A DNA stretch of 64,000 nucleotides from Chamaelirium japonicum (lineage: Eukaryota > Streptophyta > Magnoliopsida > Liliales > Melanthiaceae): assembly GCA_947650365.1 (NCBI GenBank), contig OX393557.1, positions 32,422,099 to 32,486,098 of the forward strand, written 5' to 3'. Positions 11,500-21,659 of this stretch are shown here, one piece after another; positions within the stretch are counted from its first letter, which is position 1, and each line of letters opens with the position of its first letter. The position numbers and the translations under genes are program-made. The notes beneath the pieces are model-generated. The model was not told where the DNA came from. It was given only the letters and a program-made list of their open reading frames with translations, and ran no database searches.

Positions 11500-11860
11500 T
11501 TTTTAAAAAAATTGAGATTTACCGACGTTATATTAGTGGCGTCGGCCAAAGCAGTCACTTTGAGCGGCATAAACTTGTTCACGTTGAAAAAGGTTTCACT
11601 TTTGCCGACGAAACCAAAAAACACCAGAAAAACTTATGTTTTTTGCCGACGCTATATTATTTGCGCCATAAAAGGTATCATATTTGGCGGCACAAACTTT
11701 CTTACGTCGGCAAAAGTATTATTTTTTCCGACGACAAATAAAGCATCGGCAATAGTTTTATTTTTAATGACGCTTGTATGATAGCGTCGGCAAACGTACA
11801 CCTATTGCCGACAAAATTAGCATTGCGTCGGAACAACGCGTCGGGAAAAATGCATCAGTA
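11500..11860. mobile_element. Second CACTA subterminal zone, terminus missing
   Basis: Repeated GCGTCGGCAAAAG-type motifs in both orientations match the zone at 3421-3935. The CACTA tip is absent: motifs fade at about 11855 into unrelated sequence. This is either the other, truncated side of the element starting at 3421 or a separate broken element. Confidence 0.7.
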
Positions 11861-11904
11861 CTGAAGAAGTATTTACAACATGTATAAAACTTTAGATCTA
11901 AACA

Positions 11905-12110
11905 TTACCTGTGGGCGCAGACGCTGCAGCCGAGTGCTGAGCACTGCTCGAAGCTCCGGAGGCTGCGACCACAGCAGGAGCTGGTGTGGAGAGAGGAACA
12001 GCACTACCAGATCCGGACGGCTCAGCCTCGGACCCTGGGGTGGCAGCCGGAGCGCTCTGAGCTACCCCACCCCTGCCTCTGCCTCTGCCTCTATGAACAT
12101 ATGACCGTGA
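11905..12110 (-). pseudogene. Orphan first exon of a TNPA-like gene
   Basis: On the minus strand, MASRSYVHRGRGRGRGGV is followed by an A/S/P-rich stretch, then a GT donor just after SAAASAPT (near 11909). R-G repeat N termini followed by an A/P-rich linker are common in first exons of plant Transposase_24 genes. No downstream exon is found at lower coordinates before the subterminal repeats at 11.86 kb, so the gene is cut. The identification rests on composition and context only. Confidence 0.45.
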
Positions 12111-12124
12111 TGCCATCTGAAACA

Positions 12125-12270
12125 ATTTAATTTACATATGAAACAGTAAGATTTAAGATTTACATATGAAACAATATGAAACAGTTTGATTTACATATGA
12201 AACAGTATGATTTACATATGAAACAATATAAAACAATATGAACCCGCTCGCAATATGAAACAATATGAAA
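12125..12270. repeat. Short tandem repeats of ~22 bp (TTACATATGAAACAGTATGA)
   Basis: Imperfect units of TTACATATGAAACARTATGA repeat from 12130 to about 12270, directly before the 181-bp satellite. Confidence 0.75.
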
Positions 12271-12273
12271 CAG

Positions 12274-14553
12274 TTAGACTCTAAATCGGTTAATCGGATC
12301 GTAAAGTGGTCAAATATCCAATTAGAACCCGCTCGCAAGTCCGAAATACGGAATATAATTCCAAGTTCGAATTATCGGATGCCGATCCGATGACGATCGG
12401 ATCGAATCCAAACCTATTTTATATCCGAAACACGCTAACTTATGATTTTCCAACACTTAGACTCTAAATCGGTGAATCGGAGCGTAAATTGGTCAAATAT
12501 CCAATTAGAACCCGCTCGCAAGTCCGAAATACGGAATAATTCCAACTTCGAATTACCGGATGCCGATCCGATGACGATCGGATCGAATCCAAACCTATTT
12601 CATATCCGAAACACGCTAACTTATGATTTTCCAACACTTAGACACTAAATCGGTGAATCGGAGCGTAAATTGGTCAAATATCCAATTAGAACCCGCTCGC
12701 AAGTCCGAAATACGGAATAAATCCAACTTCGAATTATCGGATGCCGATCCGATGACGATCGGATCGAATCCAAACCTATTTTATATCCGAAACACGCTAA
12801 CTTATGATTTTCCAACACTTAGACTCTAAATCGGTGAATCGGAGCGTAAATTGGTCAAATATCCAATTAGAACCCGCTCGCAAGTCCGAAATACGGAATA
12901 ATTCCAACTTCGAATTATCGGATGCCGATCCGATGACGATCGGATCGAATCCAAACCTATTTCATATCCGAAACACGCTAACTTATGATTTTCCAACACT
13001 TAGACTCTAAATCGGTGAATCGGAGCGTAAATTGGTCAAATATCCAATTAGAACCCGCTCGCAAGTCCGAAATACGAAATAATTCCAACTTCGAATTACC
13101 GGATGCCGATCCGATGACGATCGGATCAAATCCTAACCTATTTCATATCCGAAACACGCTAACTTATGATTTTCCAACACTTAGACTCTAAATCGGTGAA
13201 TCGGAGCGTAAATTGGTCAAATATCCAATTAGAACCCGCTCGCAAGTCCGAAATACGGAATAATTCCAACTTCGAATTACCGGATACCGATCCGATGACG
13301 ATCGGATCGAATCCAAACCTATTTCATATCCGAAACACGCTAACTTATGATTTTCCAACACTTAGACTCTAAATCGGTGAATCGGAGCGTAAATTGGTCA
13401 AATATCCAATTAGAACCCGCTCGCAAGTCCGAAATACGGAATAATTCTAACTTCGAATTATCGGATGCCGATCCGATGACGATCGGATCGAATCCAAACC
13501 TATTTCATATCCGAAACACGCTAACTTATGATTTTCCAACACTTAGACTCTAAATCGGTGAATCGGAGCGTAAATTGGTCAAATATCCAATTAGAACCCG
13601 CTCGCAAGTCCGAAATACGGAATAATTCCAAGTTCGAATTATCGGATGCCGAGCCGATGACGATCCGATCGAATCCAAACCTATTTTATATCCGAAACAC
13701 GCTAACTTATGATTTTCCAACACTTAGACTCTAAATCGGTGAATCGGAGCGTAAATTGGTCAAATATCCAATTAGAACCCGCTCGCAAGTCCGAAATACG
13801 GAATAATTCCAACTTCGAATTACCGGATGCCGATCCGATGACGATCGGATCGAATCCAAACCTATTTCATATCCGAAACACGCTAACTTATGATTTTCCA
13901 ACACTTAGACTCTAAATCGGTGAATCGGAGCGTAAATTGGTCAAATATCCAATTAGAACCTGCTCGCAAGTCCGAAATACGGAATAATTCCAACTTCGAA
14001 TTATCGGTTGCCGATCCGATGACGATCGGATCGAATCCAAACCTATTTTATATCCGAAACACGCTAACTTATGATTTTCCAACACTTAGACTCTAAATCG
14101 GTGAATCGGAGCGTAAATTGGTCAAATATCCAATTAGAACCCGCTCGCAAGTCCGAAATACGGAATAATTCCAACTTCGAATTACCGGATGCCGATCCGA
14201 TGACGATCGGATCGAATCCAAACCTATTTCATATCCGAAACACGCTAACTTATGATTTTCCAACACTTAGACTCTAAATCGGTGAATCGGAGCATAAATT
14301 GGTCAAATATCCAATTAGAACCCGCTCGCAAGTCCGAAATACGGAATAATTCCAACTTTGAATTACCGGATGTCGAGCCGATGACGATCGGATCGAATCC
14401 AAACCTATTTCATATCCGTAACACGCTAACTTATGATTTTCCAACACTTAGACTCTAAATCGGTGAATCGGAGCGTAAATTGGTCAAATATCCAATTAGA
14501 ACCCGCTCGCAAGTCCGAAATACGGAATAATTCCAAGTTCGAATTACCGATTT
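12274..14553. repeat. Satellite array, 181-bp unit, 12 full copies plus a part
   Basis: Units start with TTAGACTCTAAATCGG at 12274, 12457, 12638 and then every 181 bases to 14448. The first unit is 183 bp and the last stops after about 106 bp. Identity between units is very high, with a few substitutions each. Every unit contains CGATCCGAT-GACG-ATCGGATCG, a 9-bp perfect stem with a 4-base loop, lost by substitution in a few units such as 13543 and 14267. Two marker positions (TTATCGG or TTACCGG; TTTTATATCC or TTTCATATCC) partly alternate along the array, suggesting multi-unit duplication. The right end is followed by ACCGATTTAGAGTCT, the inverse of the unit start. The 68-codon ORF in every unit is a shadow. 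Confidence 0.95.
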
Positions 14554-14599
14554 AGAGTCTGACGGTTCTCTCTGTCGCTCGAGTAGATTTATGGCTTTA

Positions 14600-14745
14600 G
14601 CATACCTCATATCACACCGAACCGACAAAAACCGACCATTTCGGTTTCGGTTTCGGTTTCGGTTTTGATTTTTCGTAAACCAAAAAAAATATAACTGATA
14701 AAACCCACACCGAAACCGACCGACAAAACCGACACTCACCCTAGT
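14600..14745. repeat. GGTTTC repeat in a small CCGAC-rich element
   Basis: Four to five TTTCGG copies at 14639-14665 lie between AACCGACAAAAACCGACC and CCGAAACCGACCGACAAAACC, which are loosely inverted. It may be a degenerate MITE. I see no coding sequence. Confidence 0.5.
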
Positions 14746-14805
14746 CTAAAAACTACATTTTGCCCCCCATTCCCCCATTCAATTCAGTTTTGATAGGATA
14801 AAAAT

Positions 14806-15024
14806 CAATGTTTTAAAACACGAAAACTCGACTCGACTCGAAACCTTAATGAGTCGAGTAGACATGACAACTCGGCTAAAACCCGACAAAACTCGAGTCG
14901 GATCGAAACTCAGCCGAGTCGGATCGAAACTCGAGTTTTGGACCGAGTCGGATCGAAACTCAACCGAGTCGAGTCGACTCGGTCGAGTTTCGAGTCGACT
15001 CGGCGAGTTTTAAAACAGTGTAAA
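14806..15024. mobile_element. Small inverted-repeat element rich in GAGTCGA
   Basis: The left end TGTTTTAAAACACGAAAACTCG and the right end CGAGTTTTAAAACAGT are inverted. The interior consists of ACTCGAGTCGG and GACTCGACTCG variants. The short ends and lack of coding sequence fit a non-autonomous DNA element. No target duplication was found. Confidence 0.5.
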
Positions 15025-15039
15025 AATTACCAAATGAGG

Positions 15040-15275
15040 GAATTAACCACAATATATTACCACAAATATATTACCACAAATTATGGTATTGTTGTAAATC
15101 ACAATATATTACCACAAGATAAAAACTACCACAATAAATTACCTAATAAAAATTACCACAATATATTACCTAAATAAATTACCACAATATATTACCACAA
15201 TACCACACTATATTTAATTCCTGTGATTTTACCTAAATAAAAATTACCACAATATATTACCACAAATTAACCGAA
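15040..15275. repeat. ATTACCACAAT minisatellite
   Basis: AT-rich units of the form ATATTACCACAA recur about fifteen times between 15045 and 15270. Confidence 0.75.
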
Positions 15276-15284
15276 GGGGGAAAG

Positions 15285-15429
15285 GGAGGAGGAGGAGGAG
15301 CTCACCAGCGATGGTCGGTAGCCCTCGAGAAGGAGGAGGATGGGTGTCGCAGTCGGTGGCGCGAGAAAGCGGAGGGGTGGCCGGAGGTGCAAGGGAGGGG
15401 ATGGGTGGCCGGCCGGAGGGGGGGTTTAG

Positions 15430-15470
<41 letters not shown>

Positions 15471-15715
15471 AGGCTAGGGAGGCCGGGGAGGGGGGGAGGA
15501 GGCCGGGGAGAGAGAAAGAGGGCCGGGAGGCCGGGGAGGGGCGGAGGTCGGGAGGGGGATGGGTGGCCGGGAGGGGGATGGGTGGCCGGAGGGGATCGCG
15601 GGGCTGCCGGAGGGGGACGGGGTCGCCGGGGGGTCGGGTCGGTGAGAGAGAGAGAGATTGAGAGAGGGGCGCGCGCCGGAGTCGAAACACAAAAAGAAAA
15701 GGGTGCAGGCTGGGG
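15285..15715. repeat. Purine-rich GC island with a GA repeat
   Basis: The plus strand is G/A-rich, with a perfect GA run at 15433-15467 and GGGGATGGGTGGCCGG repeats at 15540-15595. Long ORFs on both strands are by-products of composition. Its place just inside a CACTA terminus would fit the GC-rich leader often found in En/Spm elements, but I cannot show this. A compositionally similar stretch lies at 58260-58440. Confidence 0.5.
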
Positions 15716-15721
15716 TGGATC

Positions 15722-16472
15722 AGTAAGGAGTTTTTACCGACGGAACTATAATTTTAGTCGGTATAATTACTTTATACCGACGGTACTAATGTCCGTCGGT
15801 AAAAATCAGCGACGAAACTCAGGGTTCTATTTTTTCCAGAGGCTCGGGTTTTCACCCTGAGTTTCGTCGGGACAATTTTACCGACGGATATTTAATTACC
15901 GTCGGTATTGTACCGACGGATATATAATTGCCGTCGGTATAATTAGTTATGCCGACGGAAGTAATTAGTCCGTCGGTACAAACCGCCGACGAAACTCAGG
16001 GTTTCATTTTTTTCCAGAGGCTCGGTTTTTACCCTGAGTTTCGTCGGGATAATTTTACCGACGGATATTTAATTACCGTCGGTATCGTACCGACGGCCAT
16101 ATAATCTCCGTCGGTATAATTATTTATGCCGACGGAAATATAAAGTCCGTCGGTAATAATCTCCGACGAAACTCAGGATTCCATTTTTCCCCAGAGGCTT
16201 GGTTTTTACACTGAGTTCCGTCGTGACATTTTACCGACGGTCTTTATGTAGCCGTCGGTATAAAGTATATTACCGACGGTACATATATGTACCGTCGGTA
16301 TAAATAATTGTACCGACGAATACTATTTGACCGTCGGTAATAAATGTGCAAAAAAAATTTAAAAAATTGAAGTTATAATACCGACGGATATTATTGTCAC
16401 CGTCGGTAAAAAGGTTATTATTACCGACGGTGATAAAAATGTCCGTCGGTAAAGCCCCTCTTTCTTGTAGTG
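15722..16472. mobile_element. CACTA terminus with ACCGACGG subterminal repeats and three hairpin modules
   Basis: The right end reads TTTCTTGTAGTG (ending 16472), the inverse of CACTACAAGAAA. About 750 bp before it is filled with ACCGACGG/CCGTCGGTA motifs in both orientations. Within it, a 177-bp unit is repeated three times (GACGAAACTC at 15811, 15988 and 16165). Each unit carries CCGACGAAACTCAGGG and its inverse, separated by about 30 bases; the stem is perfect over 16 bp in the second unit (15986-16001 with 16032-16047) and decayed in the third. The three bases after the tip are AGT. Confidence 0.88.
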
Positions 16473-16935
16473 AGTGTTGATTCGACTTGCATATATGCTA
16501 CATATTTCGTATCGCTAGATTGTCGCTATGGTGTTCGATTCACTTGCTAGCACGTGCACGAACATGTAGATTAGTTATATATAAATTAAATAATGGAACG
16601 CACACGAGCTATGGTATTCTGACCACTAAATTGCTTATGTTTGCAGGCCTCTGATCATAGGAGTTTTCCAATAGATATACTGCATCGATCGGTGCCGGCC
16701 GAACTAACATCCTCTACATGACCAACGCCCGTCAAACACTCATCCTTCGCATGCCCATTCCTTCGATGTCGTTGGGTGTGGTCGGCTTGCATTTTTCATT
16801 AGGGTTTATATTTTTAAAAAAATCCCTCTGTCTCTCTCGTTGAATAGTCGGCCGTGCCGTATTTTCATAACCAGCAGTAAGAAGTGCAACTGTCCATTTA
16901 CATTAAAGGGTATAAAGCAACCAAATGAGGATGAT
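16473..16935. other. No feature seen upstream of the MULE remnant
   Basis: Unassigned sequence lies between the CACTA end and the MULE coding remnant. No terminal inverted repeat of a MULE was recognised. Confidence 0.4.
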
Positions 16936-16938
16936 TAG

Positions 16939-18435
16939 GTGTTGCGTGTGGAATGCGGTGTGCACAATCATCCTAACGTCGATTATCTTGAGGGACACTC
17001 ATTGGCTAGGAGATTATCTAAGGAGGAGGAAGCATTGCTAGTTGATATATCCAAAAGTACGGTTCGGCCGAAAGACATATTGACAACTTTGAAGAAAGAA
17101 GATCCCCGCAACGTGATAACGATAAAGGCGATCCACAATGCACGTCAAAGGTATAAGCTGGCAGAGAAGGCAGGGCGATCGCAAATGCAGTACCTTTTTG
17201 GTAAGTTGGCCGAGTATAAGTACATTGAGCGGCATATGAGTGTTGATGACACTGATACTATGCGAGACTTAGTCTAGGCACACCCGACTAGTATTGACTT
17301 GTTACATGTATTTCCACGTGTTCTGATCATGAATTGCACATACAAGACCAATAGGCACTGTCTTCCCTCCTGGAGATTGTTGACATGATTTTCACTTATA
17401 GGACTTTCTCAGTTGCTTTTCCATACCCTGAGTTCGAGCGAGAAGACACGTACACTTGGGCATTACAGACATTAAGGTCCCTGCTAGATTAGTCTCCTAT
17501 GTAGGACATGATAGTGACGACAGAGATCAGGCACTAATGAACAAGAGATGGAAAATGTTCATCAAGTCTTGGAATGAACTCGTTTTATTCTCCACCGAAG
17601 GTGATTACCTGCATGCAAAGTCTAGCCAGTCTAGAAAAAGAATACATGGGTCATCCATAAGCGATTAAGTCTGTCACATATACATGGCTCAAGTACAGGC
17701 CAGGCAAGATTTGTAGCGACAAGGACTAAAAAAGATATGCACTTTGGAAACACGACATCCAACAGGGTAGAACAAACGCACGCAAGGCCAAAGAGGCGAC
17801 TTGGCTCGAGCCAAGTTAATTTTGATGCATCATGGACTCCCATACATATATGCATTGCTTGAGCTATAGCACACTGAAATCAAATCAATCATTCCAGAAG
17901 AGCTTGATAGTTGTGTAACACAATTTTAGACCATTTGATCGAGTTTAAGTAACTTAGAGGTTGTATCTCCATCAAAGCATTGAGCATATACTCGATGAGT
18001 TGAAGAGAGCCGATTCGATTAGAGTTGATGTTTCCTTATGTGGGTGCGTTGCTCAACACATCCATTGCTTACCATGTGCTCATCAAATTACAGAATTTAA
18101 GAGAGAGAATCATCCCAATTAAAAGTGTTGGCGATCATTGGACGAAACGTGATATGGTACCGAAGTCGAAGACCTGTACAGAGACAAAGATGCCTGAGTT
18201 GAGCTGTCAGCCATAATTTAGTTTAATTGCTAAGCGCTTCGAGGAGAATAAGCTCGATACAAAGATTTAAATCCTGAAGAAATTGATGGAGATAGCAAAT
18301 CCGAAGTCGACATCTCTTGTTGAACCGAAAGTGAACTTGAAGACACGGGGTCAAAAAATTGATAAATCTACTCGTTGTGATCCTTCGTTTTTTGAGATTG
18401 TGTTATCACAACACGATAGTTTTGATCCATGACAC
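16939..18435 (+). pseudogene. MULE (Mutator-like, FAR1-related) transposase, dead
   Basis: The first open stretch (16939-17277) reads HNHPNVDYLEGHSLARRLSK, then K-S-T-V-R-P-K-D-I-L and AEKAGRSQMQYLFGKLAEYK, the segment before the catalytic domain of plant MULE transposases. It is stopped by TAG at 17275-17277, where the family has W (TGG changed to TAG). Directly after, in the same frame, comes IMNCTYKTN. The family has D at the N, so the first catalytic Asp is lost by one G-to-A change. Later pieces, in shifted frames, keep EFEREDTYTWALQTL (17428-17475), a KSWNELVLFSTEGDYL segment (about 17561-17610), and a C-terminal stretch up to a serine/aspartate-rich end near 18430. Many stops and indels show it is long inactive. 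Confidence 0.82.
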
Positions 18436-18580
18436 TCGAGCAATATCAAACAATATCCATCAATTCAATCAATACAAGGCAAACAAAATCGACGACCAAA
18501 ATAACTAATAGTTTTGTTAACATTGTTAAACTGTTTGTTTATTTATTTTATCTATATTTCTTTAATTTTGTGTCTTGCAG

Positions 18581-18812
18581 TTGAGGAGGATGCCAAGAAC
18601 CCAATCACAGCCATTCTTTGATGGATTTCTAGAGGCGATTTGGTCGTTCATTGCTTGCATATGAGATGTTGCGGGTGATGGCAATTGTGGGTTTAGGGCG
18701 ATAGTTGCCTTGATGGGCAATGGTGAGGAAGAATAGGAAAGGGTAAGGTGAGACTTGTTGGCTGACCAAGTTGCATGCTCATACAGATCATATATTGCTT
18801 CAGATGTTGGGG
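18581..18812 (+). pseudogene. OTU-like cysteine protease exon attached to the MULE
   Basis: After a polypyrimidine tract and TTGCAG (acceptor ending 18580), the frame reads PRTQSQPFFDGFLEAIWSF and then DVAGDGNCGFRAIVALMG. D-G-N-C is the OTU-family active-site box with the catalytic Cys, known from a group of plant MULEs that carry an OTU-like domain after the transposase. Three in-frame stops occur and each is explained by one C-to-T or G-to-A change of CGA or TGG. The exon ends abruptly at about 18808, where TTAGGG-like repeats begin, so the histidine part of the domain is missing. Confidence 0.8.
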
Positions 18813-19110
18813 TAAGGATAAGGGTTAGGGCTAGGGGCAAGGGTTAGGTTGGGGTTAAAGTTAAGTTAGGGTTAGGGTTAGGGTTAAGATTATGGGTTAG
18901 GGTTAGGGTTATGTTAGGTTGGGTTAGGGTTAGCTCTTAGGGTTATACAGTACATAAACTTAACAGAAATACACTTCAACAAAACACAAAAATGAACACG
19001 TTGCATAAACTTGCCGGCATAATCGATCGAATTAGGGTGAATTAGGGTTAGAGGTTAGGGTTAGGGTTAACGGTTAAGGCTAAAGGTTAGAGTTAGGGGT
19101 AGGGTTAATG
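18806..19110. repeat. Degenerate telomere-like repeats, part 1
   Basis: GGTTAGGG and GGGTTAAGGG units run through 18806-18945 and again at 19025-19110, interrupted by about 80 bp of unrelated sequence. Units have two T residues, unlike the TTTAGGG of most plants. Confidence 0.8.
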
Positions 19111-19855
19111 TCATGTTGGATCCATCGAATCAGACAATAATATCAAAAACCGAAATCGTTCAATAAAATCTGTCGCTCATGGAACATATCCCATATATCC
19201 TTTCGTAAAGTGAAAACAATAACGCATAATCTCGTAATCAACCAATTAAATCATAAAAAATAATTAATAATTAGGGTTAGGGTTATGGTTAAGGGTAGCT
19301 AATATTTAAGATCAAGTTTTCTAGGTTTATTGAATTTTATATTTCTAATTGAGTATTTCAAAGATTGATGGCCAGATCAGCTATAAATATCGGAGGTGGA
19401 GCACTAGACTCGTTTTGTAACATCCGTCCTAAACACACAAGATATTGTCCGCTCGGTCTGTGCCCGTACGAGAACTTTTCAGAGATGTCTTGGCTCTTGG
19501 CTATTAGATCTTGGTTGTCACACGTTTAAATACCAGGCGTTTGGTAGGCTTTTTTTAGACATCGCCAATCAAAAGAAAAAATCACTAAAAATCTTACAAT
19601 TCATCCTAAGTGCAAATGACTGTACTGTGTGTTTAGTAACTAAAATATAACAATAAAAAATTTGCTACGACAATGCTAATAATTAGATCTACAGTAAATT
19701 AATTTTATAAATAATAATTTAATCAAAATGACAAAGCATAATATACTTACATGACCCCATTCATAAATCAAAGAGGACTGATGATTCAGTCGATCATACT
19801 GCACGAACTCGGTGGTCGGACCCCTAGGAATGCGACCATTATTTATTTGCTATGC
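19111..19855. other. Unrelated insertion between telomere-like tracts
   Basis: This is mostly AT-rich sequence without a credible ORF, apart from one short GGGTTAGGG tract near 19273. The stretch TAACATCCGTCC to GCCCGTACGAGAAC (19419-19475) resembles a widespread plant repeat containing a GATATTGTCCGCT motif. I cannot assign it further. Confidence 0.45.
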
Positions 19856-20437
19856 CATTGGGATTATGGTTAAGGGCTAGCTGACTAGGGTTAAGGTTAA
19901 GGGTTCAGGGCTAGGGTTAGGGTAATGGTTAAGGGTAGGGTTAAGGACTAGGGTGAGGGTTAAGAGCTAGGGTAAGGGTTAAGGGTGGGCTAATAGTTAA
20001 GGGCTAGGGTTAAGGGCTTGGGTTAAGGTTAAGGTTAAAAGTTAAGGGTTAGGGTAAGGGTTAAAGGTTAACGGTGGGTTAAGGGTTAGGGTTAAGGGTT
20101 ATAGATTAGAGTTAAGGACTATGGTTAAGATTAAAGATGGGTTAAGGATTAAGGACTAGGGTTAAGGTTAATGGTTAGGGTTAGGATTAAAGGTTAAGGG
20201 TTCAGGGCTAGGGTTAATTAGGGTTAATGGTAGGGTTAAGGGCTAGGGCTAGGGCTAGGGTTAGGATTAGGTTAGGGTAAGGGTTAAGGGTTAGGAGTAG
20301 GGTTAAGGATTAGGCTGGGTTAGGGTTAGGGTTAAGGTTAAGGGAGTTAAGGGTAAAGGGTGGGCTTAGGGTTAATGGTAGGGTTAAGGAATAGGTTAAA
20401 GGTTTGGATTAAGGTTAAGGGTGGGTTAAGGGTTAGG
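19856..20437. repeat. Degenerate telomere-like repeats, part 2
   Basis: Continuous variants of GGTTAGGG, GGTTAAGGG and GGGCTAGGG cover about 580 bp, all with the G-rich strand on plus. Runs of perfect units are short, so this is an old or amplified interstitial tract rather than a chromosome end. Confidence 0.85.
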
Positions 20438-20933
20438 TAGGGCTGGCAATTTCGGACCCCGACACGGCAGACCCGACACGACCCGACACGAAGTTAGCGG
20501 GTCCGGGTCAGGGCTAAATGGGTTCGGGTCAGGGCTAAACGGGTTCGGGTCGTAAACGGGTCGACACGATAGACCCGTTTAATAAACGGGTCGGGTCCGG
20601 GTTTTGCGTCTGGACACGGTAGACCCGAGAAGACCCGTTTAGTATTCAACGGGTCGTGTCGGGTCGGGTCGGGTTGGGTCTACCCTCAATCCGATACTAT
20701 AATATATAATACCATCGGGTCTTTCGGGTCAGGTCGGGTCGGGTCGAGTCGTATTGGGTCAACTGAATAGTCCCGGGTTGTAAACGGGTCTTATCGGGTT
20801 TTATCGGGTCAACCCGTTTATTATCGGGTCGGGTACGGGTTTAGGATCTAGACACGATTAGTTAAACGGGTCGGGTCCGGGTCTGGGGGTTTTAGACACG
20901 ACACGAACCCCACACGACCCATTGCCACCCCTA
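20438..20933. mobile_element. GGGTC-rich MITE, probably hAT type
   Basis: The ends TAGGGCTGGCAAT and ATTGCCACCCCTA are inverted with one mismatch, the form typical of hAT-type ends in plants. The interior is GGGTC/GACCC sequence with AACGGGTCGACACGATAGAC. It sits inside telomere-like repeats, so an 8-bp target duplication (GGGTTAGG beside GGTTAGGG) cannot be told from the host repeat. Relatives without the left end lie at 30057-30603, 35532-36070 and 39259-39797. Confidence 0.75.
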
Positions 20934-20968
20934 GGGTTAGGGTTAGGGTTAGGGTTAGGGTTAAGGGC
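20934..20968. repeat. Near-perfect TTAGGG run
   Basis: Five consecutive GGTTAG units (20934-20963) form the longest perfect TTAGGG tract in the window. Confidence 0.9.
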
Positions 20969-21403
20969 ACACGATTTACAAGTGAAAATGTTGGGAGGTA
21001 ATGGGGATTTGGTGTGGAGAAAATGGTGCGCACTGAGTGTGGGGTTATAAGATCAGTTGCTATCGGTAGGGACGGGAGACACTGATGGGCAAGCGATAAG
21101 ACGCAGGAAAGCGATCCTGACACAAGACACGGTAAGGTGGTACACGTCACCTTGTGGCTTTTAATTAGTGTCAACATCCATCGTCGATCTGTCCACCCAC
21201 TCTTCGTTGTAAATACCCTACCAACCGTCTGATTAAGTCCCTATGTAATTAAATGCCGTGTGTCGTGGCGATTTGAGAAAATTTTTAACGCCGATTAAGA
21301 TGGCGCCACACGTCGGACAATCTGGTAACCGTTAGCTTGACTGACATATAGTAATTAATCCTTTCTTTTCTAAAAAAAAAAATTTTTTTTTCATTTTTTT
21401 TTT

Positions 21404-21480
21404 TTGACAAATAGGATAGGATCTTCATGAAACGAGGAACATGCGTTTCACGTGTTGTCGGACTGATGCTATAAATCTGT
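21404..21480 (-). repeat. Inverted fragment of the Q/D repeat
   Basis: The stretch around GAAACGAGGAACATG and TTTCACGTGTTGTCGG is the reverse complement of the ACACGTGAAACACATG segment at 3120-3160 (block Q) and its D relatives. It is preceded by an A/T homopolymer mix at 21372-21403. Confidence 0.6.
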
Positions 21481-21492
21481 AGCCCTCGGGGA

Positions 21493-21624
21493 TGCTTAGG
21501 TGCGATTTGTGGTCCGTGCGGTCCGTCGTCTATAGCCGTCCGATGTATCACTCCGTACATCCGAAATATGAAACGGTGCATCGGACAACTGCGGACGGCG
21601 GACCGCAGACCGCACCTAAGCAGT
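21493..21624. mobile_element. Fold-back MITE with CTTAGGTGCG ends
   Basis: TGCTTAGGTGCG on the left faces CGCACCTAAGCA on the right, with further inverted GGTCCG and CGTCCGATG segments inside, so most of the 130 bp can fold back. No coding sequence is present. Target duplication not identified. Confidence 0.6.
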
Positions 21625-21659
21625 TCCCACCAACCCCTCACCCCTATCCACTCATATTA

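Noticed and set aside
12442-14458. Eleven nearly identical 68-codon ORFs
   Set aside because: Each is the same frame of the 181-bp satellite unit; copies differ at silent and replacement sites alike and there is no start context or family.
12274-14553. CRISPR-like regular array
   Set aside because: The whole 181-bp unit is repeated without variable spacers, and the DNA is from a plant.
15244-15860. Long ORFs on both strands rich in R/E/G or P/S/L
   Set aside because: By-products of a purine-rich GC stretch with a GA repeat.
18806-20968. A chromosome end
   Set aside because: Repeats are degenerate, interrupted, and followed by 43 kb of further sequence.
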